Shown here: piece after piece, positions 8,362 to 17,417 of the stretch
How the letters are laid out: each line of letters opens with the position of its first letter
Position numbering within the stretch: position 1 is the first letter of the stretch
NCBI GenBank assembly: GCA_016125405.1
Contig: WGLW01000001.1
Location: 1-44,165, forward strand
DNA: 44,165 nt
DNA from: Alphaproteobacteria bacterium
GTDB lineage: Bacteria > Pseudomonadota > Alphaproteobacteria > Caulobacterales > Hyphomonadaceae
Reading direction: 5' to 3'
Made by a program: the position numbers and the translations under genes
The notes under the pieces: generated by a model
Databases searched by the model: none
What the model saw: only the letters and a program-made list of their open reading frames with translations
What the model was told of the DNA's origin: nothing

Positions 8362-9060
8362 CTAGCTGTCGGCTTTGGGCGCGACCGCGTAAGCGATGCC
8401 GGCATCCGCCAGCTTGGCGGCGTCACGCCAATGCACACCCTCTGCGATAAGGGCGACACCCTCCGCAGCCGTGACTTCCAGCCGCGACATGGGAATGTCC
8501 ATCGAGTGCAGCGCCATGGGATCGACGCGCACGGCTTCGAACGTCATCCGGGCGCGGCCATTCATCGGCGTGCGCCAGGAGCGCCGGGCGTCAAGACCCA
8601 CACGGAAGCCGCACCGACGCACGGCGTCGATCCGGTCGAGCGCCAGATCTTCCAGTTCGGACACCGAACCATCCGTGAAGTCGATACGGAACTCCTGGGG
8701 AAGGAGTTTCGAGCGCCGCGCCCCGGCTTCGCAGGCCATAGGCGTATCCGGATCGGCCAGCGCCGCCATGGGCGCGAGGATCGCGATCGGGCGCTGGCTG
8801 TAGTCGCCGTCTTGCGCCAGGTTTGCAGCCCGTTCGATCAGGTCGCCAAGCCAGGCAGCGACGGAGGGGTGTGCTGCGTCGGAAAGGTGGCGCGGTCGGA
8901 ACGTGTCCTCGAACCCGATGTCGGTTTCGACATTCAGGCCGAAAGCCGCTCCGTCGGCGAGACGCACGACAGGCTGGAACCGCAGGCGCGGAACACGGGT
9001 CGCAACGGGTTGCGGCTCGTTGACGACCAGCCTGAGATGTGAGGCGCGAACTTCCGCCAT
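8362..9060 (-). CDS. Degenerate EAL-domain protein
   Basis: 232 residues from the ATG at 9060, preceded by GGAG. The fold can be followed through LRFQPVVRLADGAAFGL (matching YQPIVDL..G...GFEAL), FRIDFTDGS, VRRCGFRVGLD, FEAVRVDPMAL and VALIAEGVHWRDAAKLADAG (matching viAEGVE). The EAL triplet itself is replaced (GLNVE) and the DDFGTG loop reads DARRSW, so the metal-binding residues of c-di-GMP phosphodiesterases appear lost. A role as a nucleotide sensor or protein scaffold is more likely than catalysis. It converges with the DUF2336 gene, 12 bp apart. Confidence 0.7.
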   Translation of the reverse strand: MAEVRASHLRLVVNEPQPVATRVPRLRFQPVVRLADGAAFGLNVETDIGFEDTFRPRHLSDAAHPSVAAWLGDLIERAANLAQDGDYSQRPIAILAPMAALADPDTPMACEAGARRSKLLPQEFRIDFTDGSVSELEDLALDRIDAVRRCGFRVGLDARRSWRTPMNGRARMTFEAVRVDPMALHSMDIPMSRLEVTAAEGVALIAEGVHWRDAAKLADAGIAYAVAPKADS

Positions 9061-9193
9061 GACCCGCTCCGGTTGTTTTCTTGATCTACCGGTGGAATAG
9101 CAGAACAGGCTGAAAGCTGGCCGAAACCCGACCTCGCAATTTTCACGAAATCGGCCAGTAATCCAAAGTACAGTTTGGTAAAGGGCAAGGTCA

Positions 9194-9976
9194 GTGACGG
9201 ACGAAAAACCCCCGCCATTGCTGGCATCCACAGTGCTTCTGGTCCGCGACGGCGAGGGGCTGGAAGTGTTAATGGTCCGTCGCAGCGCAGGCATGGCGTT
9301 CGGCGCCAGCGCATGGGTGTTCCCGGGCGGGAAGGTCGCCGCCACGGATGCGGATCCCGCATGGGACGGCCTGTCCAGCGGCGAATATTCCCACGATGAG
9401 CGAGCGCTGAGGATCGCCGCCGCGCGGGAAGTGTTTGAGGAATCGGGATTGCTCCTGGCCGTTCATGAAAGCGGCGAGCCGGTGAACGTCGAGGATGTTG
9501 AGCGCTACGGACCCCTGCGCGCCGAGGTCGAAGCCGAACCTGCACGGTTCATGGAGCTGATCCGCGATGCGGGTCTCATGCTGATCCTCGACCGCCTGGT
9601 TCCCTTCGCACACTGGATCACGCCCGAGTTCGAGCCCCGGCGCTACGATACTTATTTCTTTCTTGTGGCCGCCCCGACGGGTCAGCAGGCCAGACATGAC
9701 GGCCGCGAAGCGGTGGACCACGAGTGGGTGCAACCGGAGGCGCTGCTGGCGAAGCGGCTGCGCGGCGAGGCGAAGCTGATGTTCCCGACCCGGCTCAATC
9801 TTGAGAAGCTGGCCAAATCGGCGACGGCGGCTCAAGCGGCAGATGCGGCGGCAGCGGCGCGTGTGGTCACGGTGTCTCCAGTGGTCGCCGAGCGGGATGG
9901 CGTGCGCGTACTGCGCATTCCGGCCGAGGCGGGATATTCCGTGGTCGAGGAAACGATGGATCGCGTGATGCGCTAG
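9194..9976 (+). CDS. NUDIX hydrolase of the long-insert type
   Basis: 260 residues from a GTG start. The Nudix box is split: WVFPGGKV at about 37-44 is followed by a ~30-residue insert before AAAREVFEESGLLL, which carries the catalytic REVxEE core. This arrangement is typical of NUDT7/NUDT19-like members, some of which act on CoA derivatives; the substrate here is unknown. A C-terminal extension of about 60 residues is Ala-rich. No signal peptide. The stop overlaps that of the convergent HPt gene by 4 bp. Confidence 0.88.
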   Translation: MTDEKPPPLLASTVLLVRDGEGLEVLMVRRSAGMAFGASAWVFPGGKVAATDADPAWDGLSSGEYSHDERALRIAAAREVFEESGLLLAVHESGEPVNVEDVERYGPLRAEVEAEPARFMELIRDAGLMLILDRLVPFAHWITPEFEPRRYDTYFFLVAAPTGQQARHDGREAVDHEWVQPEALLAKRLRGEAKLMFPTRLNLEKLAKSATAAQAADAAAAARVVTVSPVVAERDGVRVLRIPAEAGYSVVEETMDRVMR

Positions 9977-10467
9977 CGCTCGGTCGCCGTCACGTATTTC
10001 TTCATTTGCGCCTCCAGTTCACTGGAAAGCGCCGTGGCGACCGGATCGTCAGCAGACGTCACCTTGCCCTTTACCGCAGCTTTAACGGCATCGACATGGG
10101 CCTTGAGAAGCGGCGCTGGGGGCTGCGTCTCCACGGTATCGTCACCCGTGAGTTTGCACAGCGAAGCGCAGAATCGCCCGACAAGAGGATAGCCATAGGT
10201 CGGCGCGAGCCCTTTGAGGTCGTGGGCGCGGCGGTGCAGCTCATCACGCGCCGCCGCCGTTCCGCCATCCGCCTCGAACCCGTCCCAGGCCGCCACCAGC
10301 TTGTCCAGCTCTTCGACGATCCACTCATTGAATTGCTCGGAAAGATCGGCAAGCGCTGCTTCGGCGCGTGCGATTGCGCCCTGGTCCAGCGCCGGGCGCT
10401 CATCGCCAACCTTCGCCCGCAACGCGTTTGGCGGCGTGATCATCTCGACTGGTTTTTCTCGAGTCAT
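9973..10467 (-). CDS. Stand-alone histidine phosphotransfer (HPt) protein
   Basis: 164 residues from the ATG at 10467. The HPt helix reads LHRRAHDLKGLAPTYGYP with the phospho-accepting His at about residue 82 in the H-D-L-K-G motif. Other helices flank it (ARAEAALADLSEQFNEWI before, LVGRFCASLCKL after), as in four-helix HPt bundles. It would relay phosphoryl groups between hybrid kinases and response regulators in the cytoplasm. No kinase or receiver gene is in the window, so its partners are elsewhere. The N-terminal ~25 residues look disordered. Confidence 0.8.
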   Translation of the reverse strand: MTREKPVEMITPPNALRAKVGDERPALDQGAIARAEAALADLSEQFNEWIVEELDKLVAAWDGFEADGGTAAARDELHRRAHDLKGLAPTYGYPLVGRFCASLCKLTGDDTVETQPPAPLLKAHVDAVKAAVKGKVTSADDPVATALSSELEAQMKKYVTATER

Positions 10468-10577
10468 AGCGTTCCGCCCCGATCGCCGCCCGCAAAGTCG
10501 CAGATGATCTTCCACACATTGCCGGGTTGATCGTTAACAAAGGTTTGGCCGGTCGCAAGGCCATCAGACCATCTGAT

Positions 10578-11351
10578 CTAGAGCGAAAACTGCTCCTGCA
10601 GGATACGCTCGTCCAGCGCGTGTCCCTCGTCGAACAGCATGGTCAGCGGTTTGGTGCGATCTTCCCGAATCTCCACCTTGCTGACCTCCCGCACTTCCTG
10701 CGTATCCGCAGACACCGCAACAAGCCGCCGTTCCGGTTCGATCACTTCGATCGACACCTTGGCGTCATGACGGAGAAGCGCTCCGCGCCACCGGCGTGGA
10801 CGGAATGGCGAGATCGGCGTCAGCGCGAGCAGGTTGGCGCCGATCGGCAGGATCGGGCCATGTGCCGAGAGGTTGTATGCGGTCGAGCCTGCCGGCGTGG
10901 CCACGAGCACGCCGTCCGCGGACAACTCGCTCAGCCGTTCACGCCCGTCGACAGAAATACGCAGCTTGGCTGTCTGCGCTGTCTGGCGCAGCAACGACGC
11001 TTCGTTGATCGCCAGCAGCGTTTCTGTGTCCCCGTTGATCCGTGTCGCCTTGACTTCGAGGGGGTGGATCACGGCGCGAACCGCCGCATCGAGTCGTTCC
11101 GGCAGGTTTTCCTCGGAATAGTCGTTCATCAGGAAGCCGACTGTTCCGCGGTGCATGCCATAAACGGGCAGATGATCCGCGTAGCGGTCGCGGAGCGTCT
11201 CCAGCATCCATCCATCGCCGCCCAGCGGCACGACGACATCGGCCGACTCGACCGGCGTCTGGCCATAGCGCCGCACGAGTCTCTCGAGCGCTTCGCGCGC
11301 CGAGGGCTTGGCGGACGCCGTGAAATGAATGCCGTGGCCGTCTGCGCTCAC
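10578..11351 (-). CDS. nadK: NAD kinase
   Basis: 257 residues from the GTG at 11351, chosen because ACGGAGG lies 7-8 bases upstream and the length fits the alphaproteobacterial family; a further in-frame GTG at 11405 has no site. The protein has VVVPLGGDGWML (the GGDG motif that binds ATP/NAD), YGMHRGTVGFLMNDY, LAINEASLLR and SADGVLVATPAGSTAY, all diagnostic. It phosphorylates NAD to NADP using ATP in the cytoplasm. It is divergent from the class II aldolase gene. Confidence 0.95.
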   Translation of the reverse strand: MSADGHGIHFTASAKPSAREALERLVRRYGQTPVESADVVVPLGGDGWMLETLRDRYADHLPVYGMHRGTVGFLMNDYSEENLPERLDAAVRAVIHPLEVKATRINGDTETLLAINEASLLRQTAQTAKLRISVDGRERLSELSADGVLVATPAGSTAYNLSAHGPILPIGANLLALTPISPFRPRRWRGALLRHDAKVSIEVIEPERRLVAVSADTQEVREVSKVEIREDRTKPLTMLFDEGHALDERILQEQFSL

Positions 11352-11555
11352 GTGCGCGCCTCCGTTGAAATCCAGGTCAACATAGGGCGGAAATGCTCCA
11401 GCCACGACAGAATGTTGGGCTTTGGCCCCCTGGAGGAGGTCGGGCCCTTCTCGCGCCCCGGCGGATACTCGGTTATAAACAGGGCCGAAATCGCATTAAC
11501 CGCTTCCGCGGCGGCCCGAAAGGCCCCGGGGAAGGCAGGCAAACGGGAGGCTGCC

Positions 11556-12326
11556 ATGGCCGACGATCTCAAGTCCATCAGTGTCAGGGAGCGGGTCAGC
11601 GAGGCGGAATGGAAGGTGCGGTGCGATCTCGCGGCTCTCTACCGCCTGGTCGCCCTCTGGGGGTGGGACGATCTCATCTTCACCCACATTTCCGCGCGCG
11701 TGCCGGGGCCTGAGCATCACTTCCTGATCAACCCGTACGGCCAGTTCTTTGGCGAGATCACGGCGTCTTCGCTTGTGAAGATCGACCTTGAGGGCAATAT
11801 CGTCGAACCAACCGATTATTTCATCAATCCCGCTGGCTTCACCATTCACTCCGCCATTCATGCGGCGCGCGAGGATGCGAAGTTCGTTCTGCATTTGCAC
11901 ACCGACAACGGCATTGCCGTGTCCGCGACCAAGGAGGGTTTGCTGCCCTTGAGCCAGACGGCGCTCACAGTGCTGCCGCGGCTGGCCTATCACGAGTATG
12001 AGGGTATCGCTCTTGATCTCGGTGAGCGCGAGCGGCTGGTGAAAGACCTCGGCGACAAGATGCTGATGATGCTCTGGAACCACGGCACGCTGGCCGTGGG
12101 GGAGACCGCCGGCCAGTGCTGGCTCGGCATCTACATGCTGGAACGCGCCTGTCAGATTCAGACCCTGGCTTCCAGTCAGGGGCGTGAGCACCTGCGCATG
12201 GCGCCGATCGAGGCCCAGGATACCGTCCGCCAGCAGGTCATGGCTGCGATGGGGATGGGCGCCGAACTGTCCTGGCCCGGCTGCCTGCGCAAGCTGGATC
12301 GTGAATCGCCGGGCTACGACAGCTAA
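11556..12326 (+). CDS. Class II aldolase/adducin family protein
   Basis: 256 residues from the ATG at 11556, directly after ACGGGAGG. The frame is open for 1 kb upstream, but that part is antisense to nadK and is not coding. Family features: FTHISARVPGPEHHFLINP (substrate/phosphate loop), VLHLHTDNGIAVSA (two of the His metal ligands) and LMMLWNHGTLAVG (the later metal-site His). These cytoplasmic zinc enzymes cleave or epimerise sugar phosphates, although many members are of unknown substrate and some are related to adducin. TATAAA at 11474-11479 may belong to its promoter. Confidence 0.88.
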   Translation: MADDLKSISVRERVSEAEWKVRCDLAALYRLVALWGWDDLIFTHISARVPGPEHHFLINPYGQFFGEITASSLVKIDLEGNIVEPTDYFINPAGFTIHSAIHAAREDAKFVLHLHTDNGIAVSATKEGLLPLSQTALTVLPRLAYHEYEGIALDLGERERLVKDLGDKMLMMLWNHGTLAVGETAGQCWLGIYMLERACQIQTLASSQGREHLRMAPIEAQDTVRQQVMAAMGMGAELSWPGCLRKLDRESPGYDS

Positions 12327-12349
12327 CAGGAACACAAGCGGGGGGTGAT

Positions 12350-13053
12350 GTGACTGAGGGGGGAGCGCGCGTTGCGCGCGGGTTAATCGCTGCCGCGGGC
12401 GCCGTGGCGGGAGCCGGGCAGGCGTTCGCCGGAGCTTGGGTGCAGGTTCCGGGGCATGCCAGCAGATCACTGACATATGGCGGGAGCGCGGCGATTTTGG
12501 CGAGACGTGGCACACCGACGTCTACGGCGAATACGGGCTCGCGAAAAACTGGGGCGGGACGCTCAAGCTGGACACGCAAATTCGCGAAGACCAGAACTAT
12601 GACGATCGCACATCGATGGAAGCAGGGCTTCAGCGCTCTTTCGCCATGAGCCCGCGCAGCGTCATTGCGATCAGCGCGTCTGTGCTTGCGGGGGAAGCGC
12701 TGGAAGGCCCGGAATGCCGGGGAACGGGATATGAGACCCGGGCTGGCTATGGCCGCTCGGCCAGCCTTGGCGGCCACAACGCGTTCGTGAATGTCGAGGC
12801 GGCGTTCCGGTCTCGCGGGTCCGATTGCGAACGCAATCTGGTCGAGGTTGCAGCCGGTGTGGACCTCACGCCAAAGCTTCACACCATTCTCAAGGCGTGG
12901 TCCGAAACGGGCGACAAGGCGCGCTCGGCGAAGATCGAGACTGACCTGCTCTACGACATCGGCAAGTACAGCGCCGGTATTGGATATCGTCAGGAAGTTT
13001 CCAACGCCTTCGACGAGAGCGGCATTGTCATTGCTGTGTGGCGGCGGTTTTAG
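12350..13053 (+). pseudogene. Outer-membrane beta-barrel-like protein, apparently frameshifted
   Basis: A signal peptide (GTG at 12350; ARVARGLIAAAGAVAGAG then AFAGAWVQVPGHA) is read in frame 2. The rest of the protein (QQITDIWRERGDFGETWH to the end at 13053) is read in frame 1. One extra base near 12459-12461 (GCC|AGCAG instead of GCCCAGCAG) would join them into about 235 residues. The mature part has alternating beta-strand patterns (DVYGEYGLAKNWGGTLKLD, AFVNVEAAFRSRG) and ends in VWRRF, with the terminal Phe typical of outer-membrane barrels. It is either a recent frameshift or a sequencing error. It lies 23 bp after the aldolase gene and overlaps the convergent cytochrome gene by 26 bp. 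Confidence 0.65.
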
Positions 13054-13519
13054 CCGCGTCGGCATTTTCCGATGCAATCATCAGGTAAGCGATTACATCC
13101 CGCCGGTCATTGGCGTCGTCGAGGCCGTTGAAGAACATCTTGGTGCCGGGCATGTAGTCCTTGGGCTTGGCGAGCCATTTATCGAGTTCGGCGCCCGTCC
13201 ACTTCTCGTCCTTGTCGCCCTGCAGGGCTTTCGAATACTTGAAATTCGCCTGCGTCGCCGGATGCCGGTCGAAGACACCATGAAGGTTCGGGCCGGTCTT
13301 GTTGCCCTCGGATGGCACGACCGAATGGCAATTGCGGCATTTGATGAAGATGGTCTGCCCGTTTGCGATATCCGCTTCGTTGTACGGCGGCGGCAGATCC
13401 GCCTTGGTGAGAATCTTTCCACCGGCTGCGGACGCGCCGGCCGTTCCCTCAGGTTTTGAACCACAGGCGGCGAGCGCCATGCAGACGGCAATAACGGCTG
13501 CAAATTGAAGTTTCGCCAA
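13028..13519 (-). CDS. Cytochrome c lipoprotein (class I, c2-like)
   Basis: 163 residues from a TTG at 13519, with GGAG 7 bases upstream. This start gives a lipoprotein signal (FAAVIAVCMALAAC, Cys at about 19). The haem site is CRNCH (61-65), followed by GNKTGPNLHGVFDR and a Met ligand in DYMPGTKMFF (Met123 or Met128). This is the order of a class I cytochrome c. It would be anchored to the membrane on the periplasmic side and carry electrons between a dehydrogenase and an oxidase. No oxidase genes are nearby. It is divergent from pgi. Confidence 0.88.
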   Translation of the reverse strand: MAKLQFAAVIAVCMALAACGSKPEGTAGASAAGGKILTKADLPPPYNEADIANGQTIFIKCRNCHSVVPSEGNKTGPNLHGVFDRHPATQANFKYSKALQGDKDEKWTGAELDKWLAKPKDYMPGTKMFFNGLDDANDRRDVIAYLMIASENADAAKTAATQQ

Positions 13520-13663
13520 TGTACCACTCCGAATGACGCATCCCAGACGTGACTGGGCTCTCGGTGCTCTGTTACATCCCACGATGCAACGCTTTGGGCC
13601 GGGCCGCCCGCCGGCCCGTTGTATGTCTCGCAGTCCACGGCATTCCGCAAGGGAATTGTATAC

Positions 13664-15253
13664 ATGGCGCCTGCAACCTGGACTCGTGTGGAGACCGAAG
13701 CCCGGCGTCTGGGCGCGCTCGACCTGCGAACAGTCGCGCAGCGCAGCGATCTCGACAGTTTCATATGGCGCGCGCCCCACCTGGAAGCCGATGTCGCCAA
13801 GCAGCCGATCGACGCTGGCGCCATGTCAGCCATGCTGGCGTTCGCGCGGGAACGGGATCTGGCTGGCCACATCGAAAAGCTGTTCGCCGGCGGCATTGTC
13901 AACGCTTCTGAAAACCGGCCAGCGCTGCACTGGGCGCTACGCGGCGGCGGTGAAGAGATTTCAGCCGTCGCCGACATGCGCCGGCAGCAAGCCGAGGCCA
14001 CGGCCTTCGCCAAATCCGCCCGCTCTGGAGGCCTTGGCTTCGAGGTGAAGACCATCCTTCACGTCGGCATCGGCGGATCGGATCTTGGTCCGCGTCTGGT
14101 GTGGGATGCGCTACGTAGTTATGGCGCAGCCGGCCCGGAAATCCGCTTCTGCGCCAACATCGATCCCGAGGATTTTCTGGAAGCGACGACCGGCGTCGAT
14201 CCGGCGACCACGCTGGTTCTTGTCGTATCGAAATCGTTCAAGACGCCGGAAACCGCATCCAACGCCAGGCTGGCGCGCGAGTGGCTTGTGAAGGCGCTTG
14301 GAGAAACCGCCGCCAACCAGCATCTCGCCGCAGTCTCGTCAGCGCCGGACAGGGCGAGGGCGTGGGGCGCCGGAGAGGATCGTATCTTTCCGATGGATGA
14401 GGCCGTCGGCGGCAGGTACTCGCTCTGGTCATCCGTCGGTTTGTCGCTGCAGATTGCCCTTGGACCAGACATTTGGGCCCGTCTTCTCGCCGGTGGCCGG
14501 GAGATGGACAACCATTTCAGAACAACCGGGCTGCAGGAAAATACACCCGCCCGGCTTGCCATGATGGACGTGTTTCTCGCCACGGCGCTCGACATTCCTA
14601 GTCGCCCGGTTCTGGCTTATGCCCATCGCCTGCGCCGACTGCCGGATTTCCTCCAGCAGCTGGAGATGGAGTCCAACGGAAAGTCAGCTGCGGATTCCGC
14701 GGACGGACGGGTCGGCGATACCGCGCCGGTCGTGTGGGGATCGGTCGGCACGCTGGGCCAGCATTCCTTCCATCAATTGCTGCATCAGGGCACGCGCCGC
14801 CATGCGATCGAGTTCGTCGCCGCGCTGGATGCCGGCGCCGGAGATACTGCGCGGGGCAGGGCGTTGCTCGCCAACGCGTTCGCCCAGGCGGAGGGCCTGC
14901 TCGCGGGTCGCTCAGCGGCCGAGGCAGAGGCTCAATTGCTGGCGCAAGGTGTTGATCCAGTGCGCGCCAGGAAACAGGCGCGTGACATGGACATGCCGGG
15001 TCAACATGGATCGACCACGCTGTTGCTGGACGCCCTTACGCCGGAAAGCCTCGGCGCACTCATAGCGCTCTACGAACACCGCACATTCGCCGCGGGCGTG
15101 TTGTGGGGCGTCAATCCGTTCGATCAGTGGGGCGTCGAACGCGGAAAGGTTCTGGCCGAGGAACTGGACGCTGCAATCGCCGGCGCCGATCCCGGCAATC
15201 GCGATCCGAGCACGCTGCGGCTTGTCCAGCAGGCGCGGAACGCGGCCCGCTAG
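13664..15253 (+). CDS. pgi: Glucose-6-phosphate isomerase
   Basis: 529 residues from the ATG at 13664, about ten bases after AAGGGA. Signatures: HVGIGGSDLGPRL (about 133-145), EAVGGRYSLWSSVGLS (PGI signature 1), MESNGKS with the catalytic Glu, GQHSFHQLLHQGTR with the catalytic His, and GVLWGVNPFDQWGVERGK (PGI signature 2 with the catalytic Lys). It interconverts glucose-6-phosphate and fructose-6-phosphate in the cytoplasm. Full length. A GC-rich hairpin (13596-13617) lies in the region shared with the divergent cytochrome gene. It ends 5 bp before the convergent pbpC stop. Confidence 0.97.
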   Translation: MAPATWTRVETEARRLGALDLRTVAQRSDLDSFIWRAPHLEADVAKQPIDAGAMSAMLAFARERDLAGHIEKLFAGGIVNASENRPALHWALRGGGEEISAVADMRRQQAEATAFAKSARSGGLGFEVKTILHVGIGGSDLGPRLVWDALRSYGAAGPEIRFCANIDPEDFLEATTGVDPATTLVLVVSKSFKTPETASNARLAREWLVKALGETAANQHLAAVSSAPDRARAWGAGEDRIFPMDEAVGGRYSLWSSVGLSLQIALGPDIWARLLAGGREMDNHFRTTGLQENTPARLAMMDVFLATALDIPSRPVLAYAHRLRRLPDFLQQLEMESNGKSAADSADGRVGDTAPVVWGSVGTLGQHSFHQLLHQGTRRHAIEFVAALDAGAGDTARGRALLANAFAQAEGLLAGRSAAEAEAQLLAQGVDPVRARKQARDMDMPGQHGSTTLLLDALTPESLGALIALYEHRTFAAGVLWGVNPFDQWGVERGKVLAEELDAAIAGADPGNRDPSTLRLVQQARNAAR

Positions 15254-15258
15254 CTCCG

Positions 15259-17415
15259 CTACTCGCCAGGAGTCTTGATCCGCACCCGCGACCGGGCGGT
15301 TCGTCCATCGTGATCAACGACTGCCAGCGTGTAGAACCCGGGTTGGGACGGGCGCCATACGGGCTCTCCCGCAAGGTTTTGGCCGAGCGGTTTGCCGTCC
15401 GCATACCAGGTGAGCTTGCCGCGGCCTTCCGCCGCCGGAACGAATTCGGGATGCTCGTCGTCAGCCCAGACTTCCGCGCCGTTCGGCGGAAAGAGGATAT
15501 GGGGCGGCAGGTTCTGGCGATCGAAATGCGCAAGCGGCTGGGGCGGATCAGTCTCCGTATCTTCGGCGACGCGCAGGGTCGGGCCCGAAGTCCGCGATGG
15601 AGTGGTCCGGCCGATTGCGTCAAACACATCGAAAAGAACCGGCAAGGCGCCTTCCCGCCCGGTGACGCCCGAGCGCGGCGCTCCATCCGCCCGGCCGGTC
15701 CACACCACGACGGCGTAGCCCCCGGAAACGCCGGCCGCCCAGGCATCGCGATAGCCGTAAGAGGTGCCGGTCTTGAACGCGATCTCCGGCGCTTCCTGTG
15801 TCAACTTTGCCGGCATCCGCCCGGGGGGCGTAGGCGCGCCAGCGAGGATTTTGAGGATCTGGCGCGCTGACGCGGGCGACATCAGGTGCGCGGGTTTTGG
15901 CGGATGCTTGCTTGCAGCCTCTGCCTCGGCCTTGAGCCACACCAGCGGGCGGGCCTCGCCGCCATCGCCAAGGGCCGCATAGAGCAGGGCGAGGTCGCGC
16001 ACAGTGAGACCGGCCCCGCCGAGCGCCACGGGCAGTCCGACATCATCGTCAGCGTTTAGCGGCAGCGCGAGGTCTGCGCCGGCGAAAGCCAGTGTCGCGG
16101 CAAAGCGTCGGGCGCCCACGGCATCGAGGGCTTCAACGGCCGGAACATTGAGCGAGTGTTGCAATGCCTTGGTGACCGTCACGTCGCCACGGAAGGTGCG
16201 GTCGAAATCTTCGGGACGATAGGTCGAGAAGCGGCGCGGCGCATCAGCGATAAGCGTGCCGCCGGAGGCGACGCCGTCATCGAAGGCGATGCCATAGATG
16301 AAGGGCTTCAACGTCGAGCCGGGCGAGCGTGGTCGGTTGGTTAGGTCGATCCAGCCTCCCTGGGCTTTTCGGTCGGCCGAGCCGACAGCGGCGCGCACGT
16401 CGTTGTTGGAAATATCGACCGCAAGGATGGCGAACTGAACATCCTTGCCGGCAGCGATGGCCGAGCGTCTCGCCAGGATTTCCAGTTCCGACTGCAACGG
16501 TCGGTCAATCGTCGTTTCAATGTCGCCCGGGACCCGTCCATGCTCGCCCGCTCGCGCAACGGCTTCCTCCGACGCGTGCCAGGCGGAAGACGGAAAGTCT
16601 CGCCGTTTCGGCGCCGGATATTCGGACGACTCTGACGCGAGGTCCGCCGCGAAAACGCCTTTCGACGCAAGGCGATCAAGCACGCGCTTGCGGGCAATGA
16701 TGGCGTTTCGCGGATGCAAGTCAGGACGCCGCGCTTCAGGAGACTGCGGCAACGCGATCAGCATGGCGATCTGGTCCGGCGAAAGATTGTCCGGTTCCTT
16801 GCCGAAATAGGCCCAGGATGCAGCCCGAACGCCTTCGAGGTTGCCGCCATAGGGCGCGAGCGTCAGATAGATGTTGAGTATCTCGTCCTTGGTGAGCCGT
16901 TCTTCGAGTTGCCACGCTCTCAGCGATTCAACGATCTTCGATCCGATATTGCGTGGCCGCGGCTCAAGCAGGCGAGCCGTCTGCATGGTGATCGTCGATC
17001 CACCTGAAACGATATGACCTGCTGATACAAACGATGCCGCCGCGCGGGCCATTGCCGCGAAATCGACGCCGCCATGCGATCGGAACCGTCTGTCCTCGTA
17101 CGCCAGCAACGCATCGACGAAATTGGGATCGATGCGGGCGACATCCGCCTTCAATCGCCACACGCCGCCGGAAACGGGAAAGATGCGCAAGACCGCCCCA
17201 TGCTGGTCGGCAACCACAGCCGAGGTGTCACGCATCTTCTGCAGTGGCGGCGGCAGCAGCACATCCGCCAGTTCAAGCGGACCGAGCAACGCGAGAGCGA
17301 CCAGTGCGAACCGCTGGACCGAGGTGATGCGGCGCCACAAGCTGGCGCCACGACCACCCAGCCGTCGCAGCGCCCGGGCGGCGCCGTCTCCTGCGCTGGC
17401 CAGCCCCTCCAGCAC
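15259..17415 (-). CDS. pbpC: Penicillin-binding protein 1C, bifunctional glycosyltransferase/transpeptidase-like
   Basis: 718 residues from a GTG. A membrane anchor lies at about 34-52. The GT51 glycosyltransferase domain has Glu107 in AYEDRRFRSHGG and GGSTITMQ (138-145). The transpeptidase domain has SPGSTLK (Ser367, Lys370), SLN (421-423) and KTG (548-550), so both active sites look intact. A C-terminal BiPBP_C-like domain follows (HILFPPNGAEVW, then LTWYADG). It begins 2 bp after the stop of the alpha-2-macroglobulin gene; this pairing is conserved in many Gram-negatives. It acts in the inner membrane and periplasm on peptidoglycan, probably in repair. Confidence 0.95.
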   Translation of the reverse strand: MLEGLASAGDGAARALRRLGGRGASLWRRITSVQRFALVALALLGPLELADVLLPPPLQKMRDTSAVVADQHGAVLRIFPVSGGVWRLKADVARIDPNFVDALLAYEDRRFRSHGGVDFAAMARAAASFVSAGHIVSGGSTITMQTARLLEPRPRNIGSKIVESLRAWQLEERLTKDEILNIYLTLAPYGGNLEGVRAASWAYFGKEPDNLSPDQIAMLIALPQSPEARRPDLHPRNAIIARKRVLDRLASKGVFAADLASESSEYPAPKRRDFPSSAWHASEEAVARAGEHGRVPGDIETTIDRPLQSELEILARRSAIAAGKDVQFAILAVDISNNDVRAAVGSADRKAQGGWIDLTNRPRSPGSTLKPFIYGIAFDDGVASGGTLIADAPRRFSTYRPEDFDRTFRGDVTVTKALQHSLNVPAVEALDAVGARRFAATLAFAGADLALPLNADDDVGLPVALGGAGLTVRDLALLYAALGDGGEARPLVWLKAEAEAASKHPPKPAHLMSPASARQILKILAGAPTPPGRMPAKLTQEAPEIAFKTGTSYGYRDAWAAGVSGGYAVVVWTGRADGAPRSGVTGREGALPVLFDVFDAIGRTTPSRTSGPTLRVAEDTETDPPQPLAHFDRQNLPPHILFPPNGAEVWADDEHPEFVPAAEGRGKLTWYADGKPLGQNLAGEPVWRPSQPGFYTLAVVDHDGRTARSRVRIKTPGE

Positions 17416-17417
17416 GG

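Noticed and set aside
10527-11555. Upstream in-frame extension of the aldolase-like gene to 599 residues
   Set aside because: It is antisense to nadK, and a strong ribosome-binding site precedes the ATG at 11556.
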